A stretch of DNA of 64,000 nucleotides from Chamaelirium japonicum. Taxonomy: Eukaryota; Streptophyta; Magnoliopsida; Liliales; Melanthiaceae. The stretch is taken from assembly GCA_947650365.1 (NCBI GenBank), contig CANTAL010000137.1:248001-312000 (forward strand). The letters run 5' to 3'. Below, in pieces: positions 28,818 through 40,523 of this stretch. The notes under the pieces were generated by a model. It did not search any database and was not told the origin of the DNA. It saw only the letters and a program-made list of their open reading frames with translations. Within the stretch, counting starts at the first letter, position 1, and every line of letters starts with the position of its first letter. The translations under genes were made by a program, and so were the position numbers.

Positions 28818-29650
28818 ATAGGCCTTTGGAGCACCTATTTCTGTCTCTTTTTTCTTTGGTTATGAACAAGGGAGCTTCGGTCCGATCCCAGGCAAGTCGG
28901 AGGCTGGGTTCAATCGGTTGGAAAATTAAACTCCGGGCTCCGTTAGATCGGGTCGGTCGACGGGAGCTGCAGGATCTTTAAGTCATTCTGCAAGCGGCCT
29001 CCTTCAGAATCGAGCAGGATACGGTTCGGTGGAACTGCTCCTCTTTCGGACTTTTCACCGTGAGATCCTTTTATGAGCATCTTCTACCTCGAGTGCAAAG
29101 TCACAGGCCGTCTAGGGCCATTTGGAGAACGAAGACGCCTTCGAAGGTTCAAATTTTCTCCCTAATGGCCTCGAGGAACAAAATTCTTACTAAGGCTAAC
29201 TTGTTGCGGAGGCATCATCCCCAAGCTTTGGACGCTCTCTGTACTTTCTGCAACTTGGAGGAGGAGACCGCATCGCATCTGTTACTTGAGTGCTCCTTCG
29301 CTCGGCAGCTGTGGGATCATTTCGAAGGAATGGTCGGTATACCCTCGCACCCGCGTTCCCTCAAAGGCCTTTGGAGTTCCTGGAGAAAGAGGAGAGTCCC
29401 GCCGGGGATCAGGAAACCATGGGATGCGTTGGTCATGGTGATCGTGTGGGTGATTTGGCTAGAGAGGAACAATCGAATCTTCAATGCTACTTCGGCCGGC
29501 CAGGACAAACTGCGACAGTCAGTTCTTTCTCTTTTCAGAACTTGGATTATTCCTTGGCGCGATAAGCTAGGGGAGGAAGCATCCTTGTTTTGTAGCAAAC
29601 TTCTGCCTTGAGTTTAATTGATTCTGGTTGGGGTCCTGCCAAAAAAAAAT
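28818..29650 (+). mobile_element. 5'-truncated L1-type plant LINE (ORF2 C-terminus plus poly(A))
   Basis: This is unique sequence between the 23-bp satellite and the AT-rich array. It carries the end of a LINE ORF2 (pseudogene listed separately), about 30 bp of 3' UTR, and a short poly(A) at 29641-29649. That is the layout of a target-primed, 5'-truncated insertion. The left boundary falls inside a satellite unit. Directly after the poly(A) the AT-rich repeat begins with a TGTGAAGTAA-type module that recurs later in that array. No clear target-site duplication can be drawn because the two flanks are different repeats. Confidence 0.85.
28850..29611 (+). pseudogene. LINE ORF2 remnant, reverse-transcriptase zinc-binding domain (zf-RVT)
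   Basis: The frame is open from about 28982 to the stop at 29609-29611. The same frame continues upstream to about 28850 with one in-frame TAA at 28979-28981. Upstream residues read like the linker before the zinc-binding region of plant LINE ORF2 (DTVRW, then a glycine-aromatic stretch, then FTVRSFYEHL). The domain follows: a PSKVQIFSLMA stretch, an ILTKANLLRR stretch, then CTFC, HLLLEC and LW, giving the CxxC...HxxxxC zinc ligands of zf-RVT (PF13966). A Trp-rich tail (VIVWVIWLERNNRIF) is also typical. The endonuclease and RT core domains are absent, so it cannot move by itself. Any ATG or GTG start in the piece is accidental. Confidence 0.85.
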
Positions 29651-30869
29651 TAGTGTGAAGTAAAACGAAATCTATATTCCAAAAGTCCACATCTCAAAAG
29701 TATCATCTTAACGTTATTATGATTATTATAGTAATGTCACTATAATTTTTATTAAATTATAAAATATTAATAAAAATAAAAAAAATAATTATTTAAGTAA
29801 ATAATAAAATTAAATAATAATTCAATAACTATTTACTTATTATTTAAATAATTAGTTAATTATTTGAGTATAGAAATAATAAAATATTTTTTTAAATATC
29901 TTAATATTTTATTAAATATTTTATTAAATATTTTATTATTTTCATATTGCAATAATAAATAAATTATTTAAATAATTTATTTATTTAATGATATAGTTAA
30001 TAAAATATTAATTTAACTATTTCACTATTTAATTTATTAAACTAATTAAATTAATTAAATAATAGGAAGTAAAGAAGGAAGATGAGGCCCACTTGAATTA
30101 TTTATTTAAATTATTAAATAAATAAATAATGATTTAATTATTTCATTAATTTATTAATTTATTTTATTAGTTATTTCTATAATTATTATTTTATTTTTAA
30201 TTAATTAAATAATTTGTTTATTATTAATATATTTAAAAACTAATTTAGTGAAGAAATATACTAAGTAGATTATATTTTTAAACAAAAAAATAATTTAATT
30301 ATTAAATTAATATATAGTTAAATAAATAATAATTTCAATAAATTACTATGCAATTAGTTAATTAAAAAATTATTTTATTAAATTATTAAATACTAATTAA
30401 TATAAATAAAAAAATTTAATTCTTAAATTATTAATAAAATAAAATAATAATTCAATAACTACTTACTTATTATTTAAATAATTAGCTTAATATTTCAATA
30501 TATAAATAATAAATATTTTTTGAAAAAACTTTATATTTTTATAAATAATTAAAAAAATATTTATTTATTTTAATATTAAAATAATAACTAAATTATTTAA
30601 ATAAATAAAAAGTTTAATTATATAGAATAAAAAGTTTAATTAATATTAAAACTTTATATAAAATAATAATTCAATAACTACTTACTTAATATTAAAATAA
30701 TAACTAAATTATTTATTTATTTTATTATTTAACTATTTAATTTATTATATAAATTAAATTAATAAAATGATTGAAAGTTAAGATGGAAGTAAAGAAGAAA
30801 GATGAGCCATACCCGAATTTTTTGCTTTAAAAGTAGTTTATATTTTTCTTTAAAAAAAATTTAAAACTT

Positions 30870-30990
30870 TACAACTATTATGTGATTATTCGATCGGATG
30901 GCTGTTCACTATCGAATCTCTTCCATCGATTAGGGTTTAGTATAGATTGCTTAGGCCTTAAGGAAACTTACCCTTTAAATACCTTAATAT
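30870..30990 (+). repeat. AT-array core, partial copy
   Basis: This copy holds the CGATCGGATGG segment, the telo-box TTAGGGTTT at 30930-30938, and the TTAGGCCTTAAGGAAACTTACC stretch (30951-30972). It then runs straight into A/T-rich sequence, and the TATCAGCACGA-type block is absent. Confidence 0.7.
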
Positions 30991-31239
30991 TTTTTTAAAT
31001 AATCAAATAAATATTTATTTATTTTAATATTTAAATAGTAAATAAATTATTTAAAGAATTTAATTATTTAATTATAAAAATAATTAAATATATTTTTAAT
31101 TATTTAACTATTTAATTTATTAAACTAAATAAAATAATTAAATAATAGAAAGTAAAGTAGGAAAATAAGATAAACTCGAATTTTTTGCTTAAAAAATAAT
31201 ATACATTTTTCTTTAAAAAAAATTAAAAAAATTATAACT

Positions 31240-31600
31240 GTTATGAGATTGTTCGATCGGATGGTTATCACCGTCGGATCTCTCTCATGGATTAGGGTTT
31301 TCTAGAGATTACTTAGGCCCTAAGTAAGCTTACCCTATAAATAATATAAGACCTCTTTAGGGTGAGGCACGTTTGATGACTCTCTCTTTCTCCCATCTTA
31401 CAATATGTAATCAGCACAAATATATCGAGCCCAACTAACTAATCGCAAGAAAATGAAGAGAGAAATAAAAACAAAAGAGAAATAATAGGGAAGAGAACAG
31501 GAAGATAAATGAAGAGAGAAGAAGTCCTCCTCTAGTACATTAGCCATGGGTATAGGTGTGATATAAGAAGAAATCTAAATTTAAAAATTCCAGTTCTCAA
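31240..31600 (+). repeat. AT-array core copy with TATA box at 31336-31343
   Basis: This is a full core: GTTCGATCGG segment, telo-box at 31292-31300, TATAAATA at 31336-31343, TTTAGGGTG block, a diverged AATCAGCACA motif near 31411, a purine-rich tract, and the GGTATAGG module near 31550. The distance from TATA box to the CAGCAC motif is about 75 bp, much as in the other full copies. Confidence 0.75.
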
Positions 31601-32504
31601 TAGTATCATTTTAAAGTTATTATGATTATCATAGTAATATTACTATAATTTTTGAAATTAAATTAATTAATTATTTAATTATTAAATAAATAAAATAATA
31701 AAATAATTAAGTTTTTAGTAAAATAATTAATTAATTTAATTAATTATTTATTTAATTAAAAATATTATTTTATTTATTTATTATTTTATATTATTAAATA
31801 TTTAAATTATTTAACTATTTAATTGTTTAAATTATTAAGTAAAGGAATGCTGATTTAATTATAAAATTAATTTATTAATTTATTTAATAAGTTATTTATT
31901 TAATTATTATTTGATTTTTTATTAATTAAAGAATTATTCAATTATTTAAATACTTAAAAAGTTAGTTAATGAAGAAATATATTAAATAAATTATTTACCT
32001 AAACAAATAAATAATTTAATTATTAAATGATTTCATTGTTAAATAATAATAATTTAAATTATTATATAATTAAGTAATTAAAAAATTATTTTATTAAATT
32101 ATTAAATATTAATTAAAATAAATAAAAACTAATTATTTAATTAATTAATAAAATAAAACAATTATTTTATAACTATTTACTTATTATTTTAATAAATAGT
32201 TAATTATTTAAATATATAAATAATAAAATTATTTTTTAAATTACTTTATATTTTTTTTAATAATCAAATAAATATTTATTGATATTAATATTTAAATAAT
32301 AAATAAATTAATAAAATAATTTAATTATTTAATTATAAATAAAATAAATATATATTTAATTTTTTAATTTTTAAATTATTTAATTTGTTAAAATAAATAA
32401 ATAAATTAAATAATAGGAAGTAAAGAAGGAAGATAAGGCAAACCCGAATTTTTTGCTTTAAAAATAATTAATATTTTTCTTTAAAAAAATTTAAAACATT
32501 AGAA

Positions 32505-32890
32505 CTATTATGAGATTGTTTGATTAAATGGCTGTCTACCGTCGGATCTTTTCTATGGATTAGGGTTTCCTATAGATTGCTTAGGTCATGAGTAAGCTTT
32601 TCATATAAATAATATACGACCCCTTTAGAGTGGGGCACATTTGAAAGCTCTTTCTTTCTACCATCACACAACATGTTATCAGCTTGAACATATTAAACCT
32701 TGTCGACTAGTCATAAGAAAATAAATAGAGAAATGAAGACAGAAGATAGAAAAAAAAAGAGAAGAAAACGGAGAGATAAACAAAGAGAGAAGAGAGAAGA
32801 AGTCCTACTCCAGTCCATTAGCCACGGGTATAGGAGTGATGTAAGAAGGAATCTAAATTCTAAAACTCTACTTCTAAATAGTATAATCTA
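32505..32890 (+). repeat. AT-array core copy with TATA box at 32604-32611
   Basis: A full core with telo-box at 32560-32568, TATAAATA at 32604-32611, a GTTATCAGCTTGA variant near 32672, a purine-rich tract, and the GGTATAGG module near 32825. The Lys/Arg-rich open frame at 32700-32891 is a reading of the purine tract and not a credible gene. Confidence 0.75.
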
Positions 32891-33694
32891 GACGTTATTA
32901 TGATTATCGTATTAATATTACCATATTTTCTCTTAATTAATTTTTTTGTTTATTTAATTATTAAATAAATTAAATAATTTAATAATTTAAATAATTTAAT
33001 AATTAAGTTTTTAGTAAACTAATTTTTTTTATATTGAATTATATAATTATTTAATCAAATTTATTATTTTAATTATTATTATTATTATATTATTAAATAA
33101 TAAAATTAGGTAATTTTTAATTGTTTAAATTTTTAAATAAATAAATAATGATTTATTTATATAATTAATTTATTAATTTATTTTATTAGTAATTTCTTTA
33201 ATTATTATTTTATTTTTAATTAATTAAATAATTAGTTAATTATATAAATATTTAAAACCTTATTTAGTGATAAAATATATCAAATAGGATATTTATTTAT
33301 AAAAATAAATAATTTAATTATTAAATAATTTTATAATTAAATAAATAATAATTTAAATATATAATTATATAATTAAATAGTTAAAAAATTATTTTAGAAA
33401 ATTATGAAAAATTAATTGAAATAAACAAAAAAATTATTGATTTTATATAGTAATAAAATAAAATAATAATTTAATTATTATTTACTTAGTATTTAAATAA
33501 TAATTTAATTATTTGAATATATAAATAATAAAATATATTTTTAATTAGTTAATTATTTAATTATTTAACTATTTAATTTATTAAACTAATTAAATTAATT
33601 AAATAATATCAAGTAAAGAAGGAAGATAAGGCATACCTAAATTTTTTACTTAAAAAATAATTTATATTTTAATTTAAGAAAATTTAAAATATTA

Positions 33695-34075
33695 CAACTA
33701 TTATGATATCGTTTGATCGGATGACTAACCACCATCAAATCTCTCCCATAGATTAGGGTTTTCGATAGATTGCTTAGGTGCTAAGTAAGTTTACCTTATA
33801 AATAATATACAACCCTTTAGGGTGGGGCATATTTGATGACTCTCTCTTTTTCTCATCTCACAACACATTATCAGCACGAACATATCGAGCTCAGCCCCCA
33901 GTCACAAGAAAACGGAGAATAAAACGAAGATATAATAGAGAAAAAAAAAAGAAGAGAATAGAGAGATAAATAAAGATAGAAGAGAGAAGAAGTCCCGCTT
34001 CAGTCCATTGGCCACAGGTATAGGTGAAAAGTAAGAAGGAATCTAAATTCCAAAACTCTACTTCTCAATAGTACC
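33695..34075 (+). repeat. AT-array core copy with TATA box at 33797-33804
   Basis: A full core: telo-box at 33753-33761, TATAAATA at 33797-33804, CCCTTTAGGGTGGGG, CACATTATCAGCACGA near 33865, a purine-rich tract, and the GGTATAGG/GGAATCTAAATTCC module near 34015-34050. It is among the best preserved copies. Confidence 0.75.
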
Positions 34076-34727
34076 ATCTCAACATTATTATGATTATTAT
34101 AGTAATAATACTATAATTTTTTTTATTTATTATTTTATTTTTATATAATTAAATAATTAGATAATTATTTAAATATTTAAAATCTTATTTAGTAAAGAAA
34201 TATATTAAATAGATTATTTACTTAAACAAATAAATAATTTAATTATTAAATAATTTCATACTTAAATAAATAATAATTTATATAAATTATTATATAATGA
34301 AATAATTAAAAAATTATTTTAATAAATTATGAAATAATAATGAAAATAAATAAAAAAATTAATTATTTAATTATATAATAAAATAAAAAAATAATTTAAT
34401 AACTATATACTTATTATTTGAATAATTAGTTCATTATATGAATATATAAATAATAAAATATTTCTAAATAACTTAATATTTATTTAAATAATTAAAAAAA
34501 TATTTATTTATTTTAATATTTAAGTAATAAATAAATTATTTAAATTATATAGATAATTAAATATTTACTTAATTATTTAATTATTTAACTATTTAATTTA
34601 TTAAACTAGTTAAATAATTTAAATAATCGAAAGATAAGAAGGAAGTAAAAAAGGAAGATGAGGCACACCCGAATTTTTTGCTTTAAAAATAGTTTATATT
34701 TTTCTTTAAAAAAAATTTAAAACATTA

Positions 34728-35105
34728 CAACTGTTATGAAATCGTTCGATTGGATAGCTGTTCACCGTCAGATCTCTCCCATGGATTAGGGTTTAACATA
34801 GATTGCTTAGGCCTTAAGTAAGCTTGCTCTTTAAAAAATATACGACCCCTTTAGGGTAGGGGATGTTTAACGGCACTTTCTTTCCCCTATCTCATAACAC
34901 GTTATCAGCATGAACATGCCAAGTCCAGCCGACCAGTTGTAAGAAAACAGAGAGAGAAATGAAGACAAAAGAAAGAGAAGAAGGGAGAAGAGAATATAGA
35001 AATAAACGAAGAGAGAAGAGAGAAGTTCTGCTCTAGACTATTCGCCACTGGTATAAGTGTGATGTAAAAAGGAATCTAAATTCCATAACTCCACTTCTCA
35101 ATAGT
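34728..35105 (+). repeat. AT-array core copy
   Basis: A full core with telo-box at 34786-34794 and CACGTTATCAGCA near 34898. The TATA position reads TTTAAAAAATATA, so the box is weaker. The purine tract and the GGTATAAG/GGAATCTAAATTCC module follow. Confidence 0.7.
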
Positions 35106-36177
35106 ATCATCTCAACGTTATTATGATTATTATAATAATGCCACTATAATTTTTATTAAATTATAAAATATTAATAAAAATAAAAAAAATAATAATTTAA
35201 TTAAGTAATAAAATAAAATAATAATTCAGTAACTATTTACTTATTATTAAAATAATTAGATTATTATTTGAATATATAAATAATAAAATATTTTTGAAGT
35301 ATCTTAATATTTTATTAAAAAATTTAATAAATATTTTTTTTATATTGTCATAATAAATAAATTATTTAATTAATTAATTTATTTAATAAATATTTCATTA
35401 TTTAATTTATTAAATTAATTAAATTGGTAAGATAATATGAAGTAAAGAAGGAAGATAAGGCCTACTCAAATTATTTTTTTAAATTATTAAATAAATAAAT
35501 AATGATTTAATTATATAATTAATTTATTATTTTATTTTGTTAGTTATTTCTTTAATTACTATTTTATTTTTAATTAATTAAACAATTAGTCAATTATTTA
35601 AATATTTAAGATCTTATTTAGTGAAGAAATATACTAAAAGGATTATTTACTTAAATAAATAAATAATTTAATTATTAAATTATTTTATAGTTAAATAAAT
35701 AATAATTGAAATAAATTATTATATAACTAAATAATTAAAAAATTATTTTATAATTTATAAAATATTAACTAAAATAAATAAAAAAACTAATTATTTAATT
35801 ATTAATAATATAAAACAATAATTCAATAACTATTTACTTATTATTTTAAATAATTAGTTAACTATTACATTATATAAATAATAAAATATTTTTTAAATAA
35901 ATTAATATTTTTTAAAATAATCAAATAAATATTTATTTATTTTAATATTTAAGTAATAAATAACTTATTTAAATAAATAAAATATTTAATTATATAGATA
36001 ATTGAATACTTACTTAATTATTTTATTATTTAACTATTTAATTTATTATGAAAATTAAATTAATTAAATAATCGAAAGTTAAGAAGGAATTAAAGAATGA
36101 AGATGAGGCATATCCGAAATTTTTTCTTCAAAAGTAGTTTATATTTTTCTTTAAAAAAAATTAAAATATTACAACTG

Positions 36178-36500
36178 TAATGAGATTGCTTTGGCCTTAA
36201 GTTAGCTTACCCTTTAAATAATATACGACCCTTTTAGGGTGGGGGATGTTTGATGGCTCTCCCTTTCTCCTATCTCATAACAAGTTATCAATACGAACAT
36301 ATCAAGTTTAGCTGACCAGTCATAAGAAAATAGAGAGAGAAATAAAGATCGAAAAGAGAGAAGAAATGAGAAGAGAATGGAGAGATAAATAAAGAGAGAA
36401 GAGAGAAAAAGTCCTACTCTAGTCTATTCACCACAGGTATAGGTGTGAAGTAAGAAGGAATCTAAATTCTAAAACTCCACTTCTCAATAGTATCATCTCA
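36178..36500 (+). repeat. AT-array core copy, shortened on its left
   Basis: The copy begins at GAGATTGCTTTGGCC, so the telo-box part is missing. It keeps CCCTTTAAATAATATACG, CCCTTTTAGGGTGGGGG, AAGTTATCAATACGA, the purine tract, and the GGTATAGG module near 36435. Confidence 0.65.
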
Positions 36501-36779
36501 ACATTATTGTGACTATCATAGTAATATCACTATAATTTTTTAATTAAATTAATTATTTATTTGATTATTAAATAATTTAAATAATTAAATAATATAAATT
36601 ATTTATTAATTAAGTTTTTAGTAAAATAGTTAAGTTATTTAATTATTTTGTTATTTAATTAAGATTATTATAAAATTATATTATTAAATTATATTATCTA
36701 GTTTCTTTAATTATATTATTAAATAATTAAATATGGTAACTATTTAATTATTTAAATTATTAAATAAAGAAATAATTAT

Positions 36780-37040
36780 TTAACGGCTCTCTCTTTCTCC
36801 CATCTCACAACACATTATCACCACGAACATATCGAGCCCAACCAACCAGTCTTAAGAAAATGGAGAGAGAAACAAAGACAAAAGAGAGAAAAAGAGATAA
36901 TAAAACGGAGAAATAAATAAAAAAAGAAAAAGTTATGCTCTAGTCCATTCGCTAGAGGTATAGGTGTAAAGTAAGAAGGAATCTAAATTCTAAAACTCCA
37001 CTTTTTAATAGTATCATCTCAATATTATTATGATTATCAT
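36780..37040 (+). repeat. AT-array core copy, right part only
   Basis: It begins at ACGGCTCTCTCTTTCTCCC and keeps CACATTATCACCACGAAC, a purine tract, and the GGTATAGG/GGAATCTAA module near 36955. TATA and telo-box parts are absent. It lies only about 525 bp after the preceding copy, which points to unequal recombination. Confidence 0.65.
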
Positions 37041-38447
37041 AGTAATATTGCTATAATTTTTTTAATTAAATTAATTAATTATTTAATTATTAAATAATTT
37101 AAAAAAATTATATTTTAAATAATTTAATAATTAAGTTTTAAGTAAAATAATTAATTAATTTAATTATTTAAATATCTAGTTATTAAAATAAATTTATTTA
37201 TTTTATTTATTTATAAAGATTATATTATTAAATAATTTATTTTGTAACTATTTAATTATTTCAATTATTAAATAAAGAAATTATGATTTAATTATATAAT
37301 TAAATAATTTATTTATTTTATTAGGTATTTTTCAAAATATTATTTTTTTAAAATAATAAAATAATTATTCAATTATTTAAATATTGAAAAACTTATTTAG
37401 TAAAGAAATATATTAAATAGATTATTTACTTAAATAAATAAATAATTTATTTATTAAATAATTTCATAGTTAATTTAATAATAGTTTAAATAAATTATTA
37501 TTTAATTAAATAATGAAAATATTATTTTTTTATATTCAAAAATATTTTTGAAAAGAAATAAAAAAATTAATTATTTAATTAAGCAATAAAATAAAATAAT
37601 AATTCAATAACTATTTACTTATTATTTAAATAATTAGTTAATTATTTGAATATTGAATTAATAAAATATTTTTTAAATATCCTAATATTTTATTAAATAA
37701 TTTAATAAATATTTATTTATTTTTATATTTAAATAATAAATAAATTATTTAAATAATTTAATTATAATGTTAATTAAATATTTAATTATTTATTTAACTA
37801 TTTAATTTATTAAACTAATTAAATTATTAAAATAATAGAAGTAAAGAAGGAAGATAAGGTATATCCAAAATATTTATTTAATATATTAAATAAATAAATA
37901 ATTATTTAATTAAATAATTAATTTATTTATTTATTTTATTAATTTTTTATTTAATTATTATTATTTTTTTTATTAATAAAATAAATATTCAATTATTTAA
38001 ATATTTAAAAACTTATTTAGTGAAGAAATATATTAAATAGATTATTTACTTAAACAAATAAATAATTTAATTATTAAATTATTTTATAATTAAATAAATA
38101 ATAATTTAATTAAATTATTATATAATTAAATAATGATTTTACTAAATTATGAAATTTTAATTAAAATAAATAAAAAAATTAATTATTTAATTAAGTAATA
38201 AAATTAAATAATTAATTAATTACTATTTACTTATTATTTAAATAATTAGTTAATTATTTAAATTAATAAATAGTAAAATATTTTTTTAAATAGATTTAAT
38301 ATTTTTTTATTAATCAAGTAAATTTTTATTTATATTAATATTGAAATAAGGAAGTAAAGAAGGAAGTAAAGAAGGAAGATGAGGCACACTCAAATTTTTT
38401 TCTTTAAAAATAGTTTATATTTTTCTTTAAAAATAATTTAAAATACT

Positions 38448-38850
38448 GCAACTGTTGTGAGATCGTTCGATCGGATAGTTATTCATTGTCGGATCTCGTC
38501 CAAGGATTAGGGCTTCCCATAGATTGCTTAGGCCTTATGTAAGTTTACCCTATAAATGATATATGACCCCTTTAGGGTAAGGGACGTTTGATGGCTCTTT
38601 CTTTCTTCCATCTCATAACATGTTATCAGCACGAACATGTCGAGCCCAGCCGACCAGTCGTAAGGAAACGGAAAGAGAAACGAAGACATAAGAGAGAAAA
38701 GAAGGAAGAAGATAACGGAGAGATAAATGAAGAGAGAAGAGAAAAGAAGTTATAGTTTAGTCCATTCGTCAGGAATATAGATGTGAAGTAAGAAGGAATC
38801 TAAATTCCAAAACTCTACTTCTCAATAGTATCATCTCAACATTATTATAA
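38448..38850 (+). repeat. AT-array core copy with TATA-like box at 38551-38557
   Basis: A full core with TATAAATG at 38551-38558, CCCCTTTAGGGTAAGGG, CATGTTATCAGCACGAAC near 38618, a purine tract, and the GGAATCTAAATTCC module near 38795. The telo-box is changed to TTAGGGCTT in this copy. Confidence 0.7.
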
Positions 38851-39229
38851 TTATCATAGTAATATCACTATAATTTCTTTAATTAAATTAATCATTTATT
38901 TTATTATTAAATAATTTAAATAATTAAATAAATAAAATAATTTAATAAATAAGTTTTTAATAAAATAATTAATTAATTTAATAATTTAATTATCTAGTTA
39001 TTTAATTAAATTTATTATTTTATTTATTTATTATGATTATATTATTAAATAATTAAATTTGGTAACTATAAAATTAAATATTTATTTAATTATTTACCTA
39101 TTAAATTTATTAAACAAATTAAATTAATTAAATAATAGGATGTAAAGAAAGAAGATAAGGCACACCCGAATTTTTAGCTTTAAAATTAATTTATATTTTT
39201 TTAAAAAAAACATTTTAAACTTTACAACT

Positions 39230-39620
39230 GTTATGAGATCGTTCGTTCGGATGGCTGTCCACCGTCGAATCTCTCTCAAAGATTAGGGTTTCTCATGGAT
39301 TGCTTAGGCTCTAAGTAAGCTCACCCATAAATAATATACGACCCCTTTAGGGTGGTTTGATGTCCCTCCCTTTCTCTCATCTCATAATGCGTTATCAGCA
39401 GAAATATGTCGAGCCCAACCGACAAGTCACAAGAAAATAGAGAGAGAAATGAAGATAGAAAAGAAAGAAGAAGAAAAAAGATAACAGAGAGATAAATGAA
39501 GAGAGAAGTAGTCCTACTCTAGTCCATTGACCCCGGGTATAGGTGTGAAGTAAGAAGGAATCTAAATTTTAAAACTCCACTTCTCAATAGTATCATCTCA
39601 ACGTTATTATGATTATCATA
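39230..39620 (+). repeat. AT-array core copy
   Basis: A full core with telo-box at 39283-39291, CATAAATAATATACG at the TATA position, CCCCTTTAGGGTGG, GCGTTATCAGCA near 39390, a purine tract, and the GGTATAGG/GGAATCTAA module near 39537-39570. Confidence 0.7.
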
Positions 39621-40523
39621 GTAATGTCACTATAATTTTCTTTATTAAATTAATTATTAATTTAATTATTAAATAATTTAATAATTTAAATAATTTCATA
39701 ATTAAATTAATAATAAAATAATTAATTTATTTAATTATTTATTTATCTAGTTAATTAATTAAATTTAATATTTCATTTATTTATTTTGATTATATTATTA
39801 AATAATTAAATTTGGTAACTACTTAATTATTTAAATTATTAAATAAATGAAATTATTATATAATTATATAATTATTTGATTTATTTATTTTATTAATTAT
39901 TTTTGAAAATATTATTTAATTATTAAATATTTCAATAATTAGTTAACTATTTAAATATTTAGAAACTTATTTAGTGAAGAAATATATTAAATAGATTATT
40001 TACTTAAATAAATAAATAATTTAATTATTTAATGATTTCATATTTAAATTAATAATAATTTAAATAAATTATAATATAATTAACTAAATAATTTTTTTTT
40101 AAATTATAAAATATTAAATAAAATAAATAAAAATTTACTTATTATTTAAGTAATAAAATAAAATAATAATTCAATAACTATTGACTTATTATTTAAATAA
40201 TTAGTTAATTAATTGAATATATAAATAATAAAATATTTTTTTAAATAATTTAATATTTTTTAAAATTATCATATAAATATTTATTTATTTTAATATTTAA
40301 ATAAAAAATAATTTATCTAAATATTTTATTATTTAATTATAAAAAGTAAAATGAAGATAGAAGACAGAAAAAAAGGGAGAAGAAGTCATACTCCAGTCTA
40401 TTAGCCACGGGTATAGGCGTGAAGTAAGAAGGAATCTAAATTCCAAACCTTCACTTCTCAATAGTTTTATCTCAACATTATTATGATTAACATAGTAATA
40501 TTACCATATTTTTTCTTAATGAA

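Larger units (their letters stand above)
29651..40523. repeat. AT-rich tandem array of irregular promoter-like units
   Basis: This stretch of almost 11 kb is dominated by A/T runs built of TTATTTAAATAATTTA-like words. They are interrupted at irregular intervals by a conserved, less AT-rich block. In order, the block holds a GATCGTTCGATCGGATGG segment, a telo-box TTAGGGTTT, a TATAAATA-like box, CCCCTTTAGGGTGGGG, CACGTTATCAGCACGA, a purine-rich GAGAGAGAA tract, a GGTATAGGTGTGAAG module, GGAATCTAAATTCC, and TTATTATGATTATCATAG. The GGTATAGG/GGAATCTAA module occurs near 29655, 31550, 32825, 34015, 35045, 36430, 36955, 38765, 39530 and 40405. The spacing therefore ranges from about 0.5 to 1.9 kb. 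Most length variation is in the A/T runs. No protein-coding region is supported. Family unknown; an LTR-derived origin is possible. Confidence 0.85.

Noticed and set aside
29060-29611. Host gene with reverse-transcriptase zinc-binding domain
   Set aside because: The frame continues upstream as LINE ORF2 sequence, ends shortly before a poly(A), and has no intron or promoter context of its own.
32700-32891. Lys/Arg-rich open frame of 63 codons
   Set aside because: It reads the purine-rich tract of an AT-array core. Sister units have no matching open frame, and no other coding sign is present.
30930-39291. Telomeric or interstitial telomere tract
   Set aside because: TTAGGGTTT and CTTTAGGG occur only once each per unit and never in tandem. 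They are telo-boxes and not telomere repeats.
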